A stretch of 64,000 nucleotides of DNA, taken from positions 62,001 to 126,000 of the forward strand of contig NZ_QEIH01000006.1 in NCBI RefSeq assembly GCF_003260195.1. The letters run 5' to 3'. Numbering within the stretch: the stretch's first letter is position 1; each line of letters opens with the position of its first letter. The stretch comes from Lutibacter citreus. Lineage in GTDB: Bacteria; Bacteroidota; Bacteroidia; Flavobacteriales; Flavobacteriaceae. Below, piece by piece: positions 45,859 through 56,000 of this stretch. The translations under genes were made by a program, and so were the position numbers. The notes beneath the pieces are model-generated. The model did not search any database. It saw only the letters and a program-made list of their open reading frames with translations, and had not been told where the DNA came from.

Positions 45859-46389
45859 TTAATTATTAAGATATAAATCTATTAATCCGTCAGGAGTTTC
45901 AACTATAATCTTCTTATTTTCTCTATCAACTTTTTTAATAAAGTCATCAATCATAGGAATAAACACTTCCGTTCCATTGGCATTTATTTCAAATAGAGCT
46001 TGAGCCGAAGAATCATTTACGCCAGTAATAACACCAACATAGCCATGATTTACATCTTCAATATCAAAATTTATAATCTCGTGAAAATAAAATTTGTTAC
46101 CTTTTAACTTAGGTAAAAACTCTAAAGGTAAATACAATTCAGAACCTAAAATAGCATCTGCATCTGCTTCGCTATCTACATCCTCAAAACTAATTCTTAA
46201 TTGATTTCCTTTCTGAAGTAAACTTTCTTCAATAAAAAATGGAACCAGATCATTGCCTAAAGCAACAAATACCGATTCCAAATTTTTATAAAGTTCAGGT
46301 TCATCTGTATCCAATTTGGCTACAACCCCACCTTTAAAACTGTGTTTTCTTACGATTTTGCCTAAATAAAAACAATCTTCTTTATGCAT
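45859..46389 (-). CDS. rimM: 16S rRNA processing protein RimM
   Basis: A 176-residue ribosome maturation factor that binds S19 and helps assemble the 30S head. The N-terminal beta-barrel begins with YLGKIVRKHSFKGGVVAKLDTDEP, the family signature (usually GxxGxxG-K). The PRC-barrel part follows with NKFYFHEIINFDIEDV and a C-terminal FIPMIDDFIKKVD-IIVETPDGLIDL. It starts 16 bases after rpsP and is followed by the serine tRNA in one transcription unit, the standard order in Bacteroidetes. Confidence 0.96.
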   Translation of the reverse strand: MHKEDCFYLGKIVRKHSFKGGVVAKLDTDEPELYKNLESVFVALGNDLVPFFIEESLLQKGNQLRISFEDVDSEADADAILGSELYLPLEFLPKLKGNKFYFHEIINFDIEDVNHGYVGVITGVNDSSAQALFEINANGTEVFIPMIDDFIKKVDRENKKIIVETPDGLIDLYLNN

Positions 46390-46405
46390 TATCGAATGAA
46401 ATTAA

Positions 46406-46984
46406 TTAAGCTTCTTCGCTTGCAGCGTTTTGAGCATCGTCAATAGACTCTGGGCCTTTTTCTTCTACAGGTTCTGCATTTGCAGCAGCTGCAGCAGCTT
46501 TTGCGTCAGCCTCAGCCTTAATTGCTTCTTCTTCTATTTCTTTAGCAGCAGCAGCACGGTCTTCATTTACTTTCACTTCAGCTTCTAATGCTTTTGATTT
46601 TGCATCAGCTTTTGCTTTTGCTAAACCATCAACTTTATTAGCTACTTTTCCAGCTTTTTCATCTAACCAAGCTTGAAATTTTGCATCAGCTTGCTCTTCA
46701 GTTAAAGCACCTTTTCTTACACCACCTACTAAATGATTTTTTAGCATAGCTCCTTTATAAGATAAAATAGCTTTTGCAGTGTCAGTTGGTTGTGCTCCAT
46801 TTTGCAACCAATTTACGGCTCCATCAACATCTAAATCGATTGTTGCTGGATTTGTATTAGGGTTATAAGTCCCTATTTTTTCTAGGTATTTACCATCTCT
46901 TTTTGAACGTACATCTGCTGCAACGATCCAATAAAATGGTTTTCCTTTCTTACCGTGTCTTTGTAATCTAATTTTTACTGGCAT
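46406..46984 (-). CDS. rpsP: 30S ribosomal protein S16 with long acidic-alanine tail
   Basis: Residues 1-80 are S16 proper ([41 protein letters not shown], here with the usual basic start). The remaining 110 residues are an Ala-, Glu- and Lys-rich tail, making 192 residues in total against about 80-90 in most bacteria. Extended tails are common in Bacteroidetes S16 and are probably flexible. S16 stabilises the 5' domain of 16S rRNA. Promoter box TATATTTG at 47034-47041. A small hairpin lies between it and the ATG. Confidence 0.96.
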   Translation of the reverse strand: MPVKIRLQRHGKKGKPFYWIVAADVRSKRDGKYLEKIGTYNPNTNPATIDLDVDGAVNWLQNGAQPTDTAKAILSYKGAMLKNHLVGGVRKGALTEEQADAKFQAWLDEKAGKVANKVDGLAKAKADAKSKALEAEVKVNEDRAAAAKEIEEEAIKAEADAKAAAAAANAEPVEEKGPESIDDAQNAASEEA

Positions 46985-47033
46985 TCTTTTTTAATTTTTA
47001 AGGTTCTCGACCTTGGTTATAAATTTAAGTGCG

Positions 47034-47041
47034 CAAATATA
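47034..47041 (-). promoter_or_regulatory. rpsP: Candidate -7 box for rpsP operon
   Basis: The minus strand reads TATATTTG, 49 bases before the rpsP ATG. No -33 TTG is at normal spacing. In the leader between them a 5-bp hairpin (AAGGT/ACCTT near 47000-47014) is present. Confidence 0.4.
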
Positions 47042-47183
47042 GTGAGTTATTTTTAATATATTGAGCTTTAATGTATAAAAGTTTAGTTTTTAGGAGACTG
47101 TAGTTCATAGTTTGTAGTTGAGTTACAGAAGTTTAAGAAAAATCACTTCTTTCAACCTTTCACCTTTAAAACTATCTACCTAA

Positions 47184-47759
47184 TTATACCAATCCTGTAA
47201 ATCCTAAAAATGCTAAAGATAATAATCCGGCAACCAATAAATTAATTGGTACCCCTTTCATTCCTTTAGGAATATTAGCTAGCTCTAAATGCTCTCTAAT
47301 ACTTGCAAAAAGTATTAATGCTAAAGCAAAACCTATAGAATTTGAAACTGCAAAAAATACAGCTTTTAACAAACTACCGCCATCCAATCCTAGAGCTAAA
47401 ATAGCTACCCCTAAAACGGCACAGTTTGTTGTAATTAATGGTAAAAACACACCCAATGCTTGATATAACGGTGGACTTACTTTTTTTAGAATAATTTCAA
47501 CCATTTGAACTAAGGCTGCAATCACTAATATAAATGTTATGGTTCGTAAATAATCCAATCCGGCAGGTACTAAAATGTATTGATGTAATAAATAAGTTAC
47601 CATTGTAGCCAATGTCATTACAAATAATACTGCTCCAGACATTCCTACTGAAGTTGAAACTTTACTTGAAACTCCTAAAAACGGACAAATTCCTAAAAAT
47701 TGTGAAAGAACAATGTTGTTTACAAAAACCGCCGCTATTAAAATAATAATATAATCCAT
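47184..47759 (-). CDS. rnfA: Rnf electron transport complex subunit RnfA
   Basis: A 191-residue integral membrane protein with about six helices. RnfA/RnfE-type motifs are present: LSQFLGICPFLGVSS near residues 18-32 and LITTNCAVLGVAILAL near 108-123, whose cysteines bind an intramembrane iron-sulfur cluster shared with RnfE. It is part of the Rnf complex, which couples electron flow between reduced ferredoxin and NAD+ to Na+ or H+ movement across the inner membrane. It is the last gene of the seven-gene operon, 3 bases after rnfE. Close homology to NqrE is a reason for care, but the neighbours decide for Rnf. Confidence 0.93.
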   Translation of the reverse strand: MDYIIILIAAVFVNNIVLSQFLGICPFLGVSSKVSTSVGMSGAVLFVMTLATMVTYLLHQYILVPAGLDYLRTITFILVIAALVQMVEIILKKVSPPLYQALGVFLPLITTNCAVLGVAILALGLDGGSLLKAVFFAVSNSIGFALALILFASIREHLELANIPKGMKGVPINLLVAGLLSLAFLGFTGLV

Positions 47760-47762
47760 TTT

Positions 47763-48368
47763 CTAATTTGTTTTTGTTGTTAGTTTATTGAATAAAACGG
47801 TTAAATAAGCTAAGGCAATAAATGCCCCTGGAGGTAAAATAAATAAGATAAATGTATTTGCATCATCTGGCACAAATTTAAATCCAAAAATACTTCCGCT
47901 TCCTAATATTTCACGTGTTGCACCTAAAATTGTAAGAGCCAAAGTAAACCCTAACCCCATTCCTAAACCATCTATTAATGATGATATTGCGTTGTTTTTA
48001 GACGCAAAAGATTCTGCTCTACCTAAAATAATACAGTTTACCACAATTAGTGGAATAAAAATTCCTAACTGCTCATATAAAAATGGCACAAATGCTTCTA
48101 GAATCATTTCAACAATGGTTACAAACGATGCTATAATAATTATAAATGCTGGGATACGAACTTTACTAGGTATTTGTGTTTTCACTAACGAAACTACAAT
48201 GTTACTCATTATTAAAACAAACATTGTTGCAACTCCCATTCCCAATCCATTAGAAGCTGATGAAGTAACACCCAATGTTGGGCACATACCTAATAGCATT
48301 ACAAAAATTGGATTTTCTTTTACAATTCCCTTTAAGAAATTGTCTTTTTGATTTACTGTTTCTGCCAT
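47763..48368 (-). CDS. rnfE: Rnf complex subunit RnfE
   Basis: A 201-residue membrane protein with six helices. The paired cysteine motifs are MLLGMCPTLGVTSSA near residue 23 and LIVVNCIILGRAESFAS near 107, partners of the RnfA cysteines in the membrane Fe-S centre. The RAESFASKNN segment is the RnfE/NqrD family signature. It sits 2 bases downstream of rnfG and 3 bases upstream of rnfA. Length is a little below the usual 200-230. Confidence 0.93.
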   Translation of the reverse strand: MAETVNQKDNFLKGIVKENPIFVMLLGMCPTLGVTSSASNGLGMGVATMFVLIMSNIVVSLVKTQIPSKVRIPAFIIIIASFVTIVEMILEAFVPFLYEQLGIFIPLIVVNCIILGRAESFASKNNAISSLIDGLGMGLGFTLALTILGATREILGSGSIFGFKFVPDDANTFILFILPPGAFIALAYLTVLFNKLTTKTN

Positions 48369-48370
48369 AA

Positions 48371-48967
48371 CTAATCTTTTTTAGGTTGAGTAGTTGAACT
48401 TTCTTTCTCAAAAATATCATACGCCATTTGCGTTGCTTCACTAAAAGCTCTTGTTGAAATTGTTGCTCCAGTTAAAGCATCTACATCACCTTGATCCTTT
48501 GTTGGTTTTAATTTAAAAGTTGTAGGATTTTTATCTCTAAATTGTTGTAGAAATTTCTCTTCCTTCATTTTTGTTCCTAAACCTGGCGTTTCTTTTTGTT
48601 CCAAAACTTGAATATTTTGAATACTTCCATCTGGTTTAAAACCAACCATTAATCTCACCAATCCACTAAATCCTTTTTCAGAAGAACCAATAATAGCAGT
48701 CCCAACATTTTCATCTCCTTTTAAAGCTGAGTAAATCTCAACACTATCTTTAGCTAAATCAGATTTAATCATTTTTACATTCTCAACAGGATTGTTATCA
48801 AATTCTGGTAACACCAATTTTAATGCTTTAATTTTCTTGGCAATTTTCGCGTCTTTTATTGGCTGTACAGTTAAATCGTTTACAAAACCTAACGAAAATC
48901 CCGATATTATGGTAATCACAAATAATGATACCACCATATTTATAAATGTATCTTTCTTTTTACTCAT
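48371..48967 (-). CDS. rnfG: Rnf complex subunit RnfG (covalent FMN)
   Basis: A 198-residue protein with one N-terminal membrane helix (residues 10-28) and a periplasmic FMN-binding domain. The covalent flavin site is the (S/T)GAT motif TGAT at 166-169 within DVDALTGATIST, so Thr169 should carry FMN by a phosphoester bond made by ApbE (no apbE in this window). It lies 2 bases after rnfD and 2 before rnfE. Confidence 0.93.
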   Translation of the reverse strand: MSKKKDTFINMVVSLFVITIISGFSLGFVNDLTVQPIKDAKIAKKIKALKLVLPEFDNNPVENVKMIKSDLAKDSVEIYSALKGDENVGTAIIGSSEKGFSGLVRLMVGFKPDGSIQNIQVLEQKETPGLGTKMKEEKFLQQFRDKNPTTFKLKPTKDQGDVDALTGATISTRAFSEATQMAYDIFEKESSTTQPKKD

Positions 48968-48969
48968 AA

Positions 48970-49977
48970 TTACACAATTTTAACTTTAATTTTTGAACCA
49001 AACCTTCTTGGTTTAAAATAGGTATTAATTAAAGGTACAAAGGCATTCATTATTAAAATTGCAAATGAAACTCCTTCTGGGTATGCACCAAATAATCTTA
49101 TTATTACTGTTATAACTCCAATTCCAATTGCAAAAATTATCATTCCTTTTTTTGTCATTGGACTAGTTACTAAATCAGTTGCCATAAAAAACGCACCTAA
49201 TAAAGCTCCACCAGATAAAATATGAATTACCGGACTCGCATAATGCTCACCATCTACTAACCAAAAAATTCCAGTCATAACAGCCATTGTTACTAACATA
49301 GTAATAGGAATGTGCCAAGTAATTACTTTTCTAATTATTAAATAAATTCCTCCTATTAATAACGCTATTGCAGACATTTCTCCAATTGAACCGCCGGTAA
49401 TACCTAATAACATATCTATAGCTGAAGGAATTCTAGATCCAATTTCAGACATTGTTTCTCCAAACATTAAACCTTCTTTTATAACCCCCAAAGGAGTAGC
49501 TCCTGTAACTGCATCTGCTAAAGCAGTTTGATTTTCAACAGCTGTAGGCCATGTTGTCATTTGAACTGGAAATGAAATCAACAAGAAAACACGCCCAACC
49601 AAAGCCGGATTAAAAATATTAAATCCCAAACCTCCAAATGAAAGTTTACCAATTCCAATCGCCACTAAACTCCCCACTACAATCATCCAAATTGGGATGC
49701 CTGACGGCAAGTTAAATGCTAATAAAATTCCAGTAATTAACGCTGAACCATCTCCAACGGTGATTTCAGATTTTAATAAATATTTTTGAATTAAATATTC
49801 AAATACTAAACAAGATATTACTGCTGCCGCAGTAACAATTAATGCGCCAATTCCAAACACATATAGTGATACTAAAAATGCAGGAATTAAAGCGATAACC
49901 ACATCATACATCAGTTTTTTAGATGTTCTATCTGAATGTACGTGCGGTGAGGCCGATACTATAATAGGTTGACTCAT
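48970..49977 (-). CDS. rnfD: Rnf complex subunit RnfD (covalent FMN)
   Basis: A 335-residue membrane protein with ten or so helices. The flavinylation motif TGAT lies at residues 158-161 in AVTGATPLGV; Thr161 should bear FMN. I chose the ATG at 49977, which begins MSQPIIVSASPHVHSD as in the family and starts one base after the rnfC stop. The reading frame opens earlier (50010), but those 11 residues overlap rnfC and are not conserved in character. Confidence 0.94.
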   Translation of the reverse strand: MSQPIIVSASPHVHSDRTSKKLMYDVVIALIPAFLVSLYVFGIGALIVTAAAVISCLVFEYLIQKYLLKSEITVGDGSALITGILLAFNLPSGIPIWMIVVGSLVAIGIGKLSFGGLGFNIFNPALVGRVFLLISFPVQMTTWPTAVENQTALADAVTGATPLGVIKEGLMFGETMSEIGSRIPSAIDMLLGITGGSIGEMSAIALLIGGIYLIIRKVITWHIPITMLVTMAVMTGIFWLVDGEHYASPVIHILSGGALLGAFFMATDLVTSPMTKKGMIIFAIGIGVITVIIRLFGAYPEGVSFAILIMNAFVPLINTYFKPRRFGSKIKVKIV

Positions 49978-49978
49978 T

Positions 49979-51307
49979 TTAATTTTTAGAGGTTTGTAAT
50001 TTTTTAACAATATTTTTTCCGAAGCGGATATAATCTAACAAAGGCCTGTTAGAAGGGCATACATAACTACATGAACCACATTCTATACAAGTCATTATAT
50101 CTTCATTGGAAGCTTTTTCATACATTCCTTTTTCTGATAAATTCATTAACAAATGAGGTTCTAATCCCATAGGACAAACAGAAACGCACTCACCACAACG
50201 AATACAATTTTCAGACTTACCCCTACTTGCTTCATCTTCTGAAATAACCAAAATACCTGATGTTCCTTTAGTAACCGGTACATCTGTATTTTTAATGGCT
50301 TTCCCCATCATTGGTCCTCCATTTACTAATTTCCTAGTTCCTTCAGGTAAACCGCCAACTTCAGCAATTAAATCTTTAATTGGTGTTCCTATCTTAACCC
50401 AAAAGTTTGAAGGGGTTTCTAAATGTTTCCCTGTTACAGTAACAACACGTTCAGTTAAAGGTTTGGTATGTTGAATAGCTTCATAAATTGCGAAAATTGT
50501 TCCAACATTATGTACAATTACACCAACATCTAATGGCAAACCATTTTTTGGAACCTCTCTTCCTAAAATTGCTTTTACTAATTGCTTTTCTCCTCCTTGA
50601 GGATATTTTACTTGTAAAGCAGCAACTTGAATACCATCTTCTTTTTTAATAATATTTTTAAAAATACTAATGGCATCTTTTTTATTGTTTTCAATTCCAA
50701 TAACAGCTTTTTTCAAATGCAAAGCTTTCATTAAAATTTTAATTCCAACAACAATTTCTTCTGCCTTTTCTAACATTAACCTATGATCAGCCGTTAAATA
50801 AGGTTCACATTCAACACCATTAATAATAAGGCAATCTAATTTTGTCCCTTCCTTTACATTTAATTTTACTTGAGAAGGAAATGTCGCTCCACCTAAACCA
50901 ACAATACCAAAATCAGAAATTCGTTGAATAATTTCTTTTGGTTCTAGTTTAATTTCTTTAAGAAGAGGATATGTAACTTCTTCAAAATTTGCTTCATTTT
51001 TAGCATCAGTTCTTATAACAATACATTGTTTTTTATAACCACTTGTATCAATAATCTGATCTATTTTGGTTACAGTACCTGCAACTGGAGAATGTATATT
51101 GGATGAAACAAAACCGCCAGATTTTGCAATTATCTGACCAATTTCAACTTTATCTTTTCTATCAACTACAATTTCCGCAGGAATACCAATATGCTGTGCA
51201 ATTGGAACATTTACCACTTTTGGCACTGTCATACGTTTAATTCCAATGGATGAAGTAATTTTATTTTCTGGAGGATGAATACCTCCTTTTGGGAATGTTT
51301 TAAGCAT
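49979..51307 (-). CDS. rnfC: Rnf complex subunit RnfC (NADH/ferredoxin module)
   Basis: A 442-residue peripheral subunit with an N-terminal barrel-sandwich domain (GGIHPPENK start), an NADH/FMN-binding central domain (GIVGLGGATFPSQVKLN) and two [4Fe-4S] motifs: C368-C371-C374-C378 and C407-C410-C413-C417. It is the entry point of electrons to or from NAD(H). Its length is near the short form and lacks the long Ala-rich tail found in enterobacterial RnfC. It overlaps rnfB by 8 bases. Confidence 0.95.
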   Translation of the reverse strand: MLKTFPKGGIHPPENKITSSIGIKRMTVPKVVNVPIAQHIGIPAEIVVDRKDKVEIGQIIAKSGGFVSSNIHSPVAGTVTKIDQIIDTSGYKKQCIVIRTDAKNEANFEEVTYPLLKEIKLEPKEIIQRISDFGIVGLGGATFPSQVKLNVKEGTKLDCLIINGVECEPYLTADHRLMLEKAEEIVVGIKILMKALHLKKAVIGIENNKKDAISIFKNIIKKEDGIQVAALQVKYPQGGEKQLVKAILGREVPKNGLPLDVGVIVHNVGTIFAIYEAIQHTKPLTERVVTVTGKHLETPSNFWVKIGTPIKDLIAEVGGLPEGTRKLVNGGPMMGKAIKNTDVPVTKGTSGILVISEDEASRGKSENCIRCGECVSVCPMGLEPHLLMNLSEKGMYEKASNEDIMTCIECGSCSYVCPSNRPLLDYIRFGKNIVKKLQTSKN

Positions 51308-52283
51308 CCGTTTTAGGGTTTTCTAGTTTAACTTTAGCTACTATTTCTTTTTTTACAACAGCAACCTTTTCCACTTCAGTCTTTTCAGCTTTAACCTTTT
51401 CAGCTTCAACTTTTTCAACAGCCTTTTCAATAATTTTTTTTACAACAACTTTTTTAGGCTTTTTTTGCGGAAAATTTGTAGCAATAATAGAATGTGTTGG
51501 ACAAACATCTACACATTTTCTACAAAGAGTACAAAGATCTGCATCTATATAAGCCAAATTATTATGCATTGTAATTGCACCTTTAGTACAAACATCTTCA
51601 CATTTTGAACATCCAATACAAGCAACTTCACAAGATTTTTTAGCAATACCTCCTTTATCTTCATTTAAACAACCAACAAACACTTTTAAATCACGTTTGT
51701 TTTTTGGACGCATTTCAATTATATCTCTAGGACATGCTTTAACACAAGCACCACAAGAAGTACATTTATCAGTATCAATAACTGGCAGACCTGTCTTCTC
51801 ATCCATATACATGGCGTCAAAATCACAAACCGCAACACAATCACCGTCTCCTAAACATCCATATTGACAATCGGTTTCACCACTATAAACCATTGCTGAA
51901 ATAGCACAAGTTCTTGGCCCTTGATATTCTGTTGTCTTTGGCCTGACATCGCAAGCTCCTTGGCAACGCACTACTGCCACAGTTGGGGCTTTTTCTGCAA
52001 CTTCTTTTCCTAATAGTGCTGCTACTTGTTTCATAACATCATTTCCTCCTACAGGACAAAATAAATCTGAAATATCTTCAGTGTTTACCAATTTCTCAGC
52101 AAAAGATTTACATCCAGGAGAACCACAACCAGCACAATTTGCGCCAGGTAAAATTTCATCAACCTCTGCGATTAATGGATTTTCATACACATAAAACTTT
52201 TTTGAAACTATATACAACACAACTGCCGCAATAACCCCTAAAGAAGTTAACAACAATACACTATATAATACTGAATCTGTCAT
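51300..52283 (-). CDS. rnfB: Rnf complex subunit RnfB (ferredoxin-type)
   Basis: A 327-residue protein with one N-terminal helix, the [4Fe-4S] four-cysteine motif C50-AGCGSPGC58...C76, and several ferredoxin-like CxxCxxCxxxC clusters, giving about five or six clusters in all. It receives electrons from ferredoxin on the cytoplasmic side. The last 55 residues are a low-complexity Lys/Glu/Val tail (from KKPKKVVVKK), an unusual addition. The gene follows rseC by 2 bases and overlaps rnfC. Confidence 0.95.
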   Translation of the reverse strand: MTDSVLYSVLLLTSLGVIAAVVLYIVSKKFYVYENPLIAEVDEILPGANCAGCGSPGCKSFAEKLVNTEDISDLFCPVGGNDVMKQVAALLGKEVAEKAPTVAVVRCQGACDVRPKTTEYQGPRTCAISAMVYSGETDCQYGCLGDGDCVAVCDFDAMYMDEKTGLPVIDTDKCTSCGACVKACPRDIIEMRPKNKRDLKVFVGCLNEDKGGIAKKSCEVACIGCSKCEDVCTKGAITMHNNLAYIDADLCTLCRKCVDVCPTHSIIATNFPQKKPKKVVVKKIIEKAVEKVEAEKVKAEKTEVEKVAVVKKEIVAKVKLENPKTDA

Positions 52284-52285
52284 TC

Positions 52286-52735
52286 TTATTTAAATTTTAA
52301 TATTGAAACTTGAAATGCTTTTTTAAACCTATCTTTTAATAAGTAAAGCATAAAATAATACGGCACTAGAATAAAAAGAGATAATAAACCGGCAATCCAT
52401 TCTTTAACAAAAAAAGTAGCAGTTACCAAAACTACCATCATTAGGATAAAAGGAAAAACATATGCCCAAAACACTGCTTTTAAACCTAATTCTCGTTTTA
52501 ACATTACATTAACTGATTCATTTAATTGAAAAGATTGTAGTGAATTTGAAACTTCTATTTCTTTATCGTTTGAGTCTGACACTCCACAAGCAGACTGAGC
52601 CTTACAGCCTTCACAATCTACATTACCCTTCAACGAAATCGTTATCGCATTTTTCGAAATCTTAGATACTATTCCTTCGTGCTTAACTAAGTTTTTTGTT
52701 TTGTTTTTATAACTGTCTAAATCCAGCTGAGTCAT
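52286..52735 (-). CDS. rseC: RseC/MucC-family redox-associated membrane protein
   Basis: A 149-residue protein with an N-terminal cytoplasmic part bearing a cysteine cluster (VDCEGCKAQSACG near residues 39-51) and two membrane helices (about 84-105 and 111-128). This is the SoxR-reducing system/RseC family, which commonly heads rnf operons and probably modulates electron flow or reduces the SoxR cluster. It is the first gene of the operon; no clear TAnnTTTG box was found in the 267 bases before it. Confidence 0.9.
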   Translation of the reverse strand: MTQLDLDSYKNKTKNLVKHEGIVSKISKNAITISLKGNVDCEGCKAQSACGVSDSNDKEIEVSNSLQSFQLNESVNVMLKRELGLKAVFWAYVFPFILMMVVLVTATFFVKEWIAGLLSLFILVPYYFMLYLLKDRFKKAFQVSILKFK

Positions 52736-53002
52736 AATGAAATATCTACATTATTTTAATGAAGTAAAATTAAGTTATCTTTTGAGTAAAAAATATGACT
52801 ATTGTTAGGGTTTTATTTAAATATATTAGTATGAAACAATTGTTACTTAAAAATTTGAAACAACTTTAACTAATTAAGGTTATAAATTACCAATATAAAA
52901 CACCTAGATATTGTTAATAAAAAAACCACTTTTTAAAACGTCGAAAATTAATTAATCCATACTTTTAAAAATTAAATTTTATCCAAAATCTAACAGCTAT
53001 AT

Positions 53003-56000
53003 ATGTTTTTAATATTTGATACTGAAACTACTGGTTTACCTAAAAAGTGGAAGGCACCAATCACTGACACAGACAATTGGCCAAGATGTATTCAGATTGC
53101 TTGGCAATTACATGATAAATACGGGAAACTAATAGAGCATCAAGATTTTTTAATTAAACCTGATGGATTTAACATTCCATATGATGCTGAACAAATTCAT
53201 GGTATTTCAACTCAACTTGCAGAAGAACAAGGAGAAGATTTAGAAAAGGTTTTGTATTTATTTAACGAAGCTTTATCCAAAGCAACTTATGTTGTAGGCC
53301 AAAATGTTGGGTTTGATGTTAACATTATGGGCTGTGAATACTACAGAAATGACATTCAATCTGAAATGACAACTATACCTGTTTTAGATACCTGTACTGA
53401 AAAAACAGCTACTTTGTGTCAAATCCCAGGTGGTAGAGGTGGAAAATTTAAATTACCTACTTTAACTGAATTACATCTTCATTTATTTAATGCTCCTTTT
53501 GCTGAAGCGCATAATGCAACTGCAGATGTTGAAGCAACTACAAGATGCTTTTTAGAATTAATTAGATTAGGAAATTACACTCAAGAAGAAATTAATATTG
53601 AAGAAAATTTTCTTGAAAACTATAAAAAATTCAACACAGAACTTACCAAAATTATAGGTTTAAATCATTTAAATCTAAAAAAGGAAAGCTCTAAATTAAG
53701 AAAAAAAGAAAAGGAAGCGCCTAGTAAATCTAGTTCCGTAACAATTTCAAAAGAATTAGCTAAGGCCTCATTTGCCCACTTACATTGTCATTCTCAATTT
53801 TCTATTTTACAGTCTACATCTAGTATTCCAGTGCTTGTAAACTCAGCCATAAAAGGAGGTATGAATGCACTTGCCATTACAGATATTGGAAATATGATGA
53901 ATGCCTTTAATTTTGTACAAGCAGGTTTTAAACATTATACTGAAGCAGTTAATCACAATAAAAAAATAGATTTCACTAAAGACCTTAAAAAGCGTATTGC
54001 AAATGGTGAAGAATTAGATATTGAATATACTAAAGGAGATGAAATAGTAAAGTTTGATATTAAAAATGCTGAAAAAGAATATCAAGAAATAAGAAAAAGG
54101 ATTGAAAAAAAGGAAAATATTAATCTACAATATATTTCTATAAAAGAGGACGAGAAAGAAAAAGAACCTATTGATTTTGACTACGACCAAAAAGAATACA
54201 GAATACCTTTTAAATCAATTGCCGGTTCCGAGTTTAATGTTTGTGAAGACCATACTAACAAATCTCAAAAAGACAATGGTTACCAAATAGTAATGCTTGC
54301 TAAAAACAAAAATGGATATCTGAATTTAGCTAAAATGTCTTCTCAATCTCATACTCATGGTTTTTATTACGTTCCTAGAATTGACAAAAAAATTATAGAA
54401 CAACATAAAGAAGATGTTATGGTTCTTTCCGGGAATTTATTTGGAGAAATTCCTAGTAAAATATTAAATGTAGGTGAAGCTCAAGCTGAAGAAGCAGTAA
54501 TTTGGTGGAAAGAACAGTTTGGTGATGATTTTTATTTAGAATTAATGCGTCACGGACAAGAAAATGAAGACCATGTAAATGAGGTTTTAATTAAATTTTC
54601 AAAAAAGCATAATGTAAAATTAATTGCTACTAACAATACTTTTTATACTAAACAGGAAGAATCATATGCACATGACATTTTACTTTGTGTAAAAGACGGA
54701 GAAAAAACAGCCACACCAAAAGGTAGAGGAAGAGGCTTTAGATACGGTTTACCAAACGACCAATATTACTTCAAATCAGAAGATGAAATGAAGGAATTGT
54801 TTAAAGACATTCCCGAATCCATTATAAATATTCAAGAAATAATAGACAAGGTTGAAGTTTTTAAATTAAGTAGAAATGTTTTACTTCCTAAATTTGATAT
54901 TCCTAAACAGTTTATTGACCCTCAAGACGCAATTGATGGAGGTGTTAGAGGTGAAAACGCCTTCTTAAAACATTTAACTTTTGAAGGTGCTAAAATAAGA
55001 TATGGAGATGTTTTAGATGAAAGTACTATTGAACGATTAGATTTTGAGCTAGAAATTATTAAAAAAACTGGATATCCGGGTTACTTCTTAATTGTATGGG
55101 ATTTTATATTGGAAGCTCGAAAAATGGGAGTTTCCGTAGGCCCTGGTCGTGGTTCGGCTGCTGGTTCTGCGGTAGCGTATTGTTTATGGATTACAAATAT
55201 TGATCCTATTAAGTACGATTTACTTTTTGAGCGTTTCTTAAATCCCGATCGTGTATCAATGCCCGATATTGATATTGATTTTGATGATGAAGGAAGACAA
55301 CGAGTAATTAGTTTTGTAATTGAAAAATACGGAGCATCACAAGTAGCCCAAATTATTACTTACGGTAGTATGGCGGCCAAATCTTCAATAAGAGATACCG
55401 CAAGAGCTCTAGATTTACCTTTACATGAGGCCGATAAAATTGCTAAATTAATACCAGGTGTTAAATTGCAGCATATTTTTGGAGAAGATGCCAAAAGTAT
55501 AGGAAAAATAAAAGGTTTAAAAGCTGAAGATTTAGTTGGTGTAGAAGAATTAAGAAGACTTTCTGCTGGTAATGATTTGGAAGCTGAAACTATTAACCAA
55601 GCAAGAAATTTAGAAGGTTCTATTAGAAATACAGGAATTCATGCTTGTGGTGTAATTATTACTCCAGAACCTATTACAAACTTAGTCCCTGTCTCCGTCG
55701 CTAAGGATAGTGACATGTATGTAACTCAGTTTGATAATAATGTTGTTGAAACTGCTGGTTTATTAAAAATGGATTTCTTGGGGTTAAAAACATTAACCCT
55801 AATTAAAGATTCTATTAAAATTATAAAAGCCATTCATGGTATTGAATTAATCCCTGATGATTTTCCTTTAGACGATAAAGATACCTATGCATTATTCCAA
55901 AGAGGTGAAACTATTGGTATTTTCCAATATGAATCTCCTGGAATGCAAAAACATATGAAATCGTTGCAACCAACCGAATTTGCCGATTTAATTGCAATGA

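Noticed and set aside
46985-47183. GTAGTT-rich repeats near 47100-47130 as a tandem repeat or CRISPR
   Set aside because: Only a few degenerate copies with no constant spacer; no CRISPR-like array or cas gene is visible anywhere in the window.
49978-50010. Longer start for RnfD
   Set aside because: The 11 extra residues overlap rnfC; the family N-terminus starts at ATG 49977.
47184-52283. Reading the operon as Na+-translocating NADH:quinone reductase (Nqr)
   Set aside because: RnfB and RnfC with many ferredoxin-type clusters are present, and no NqrA or NqrF is seen.
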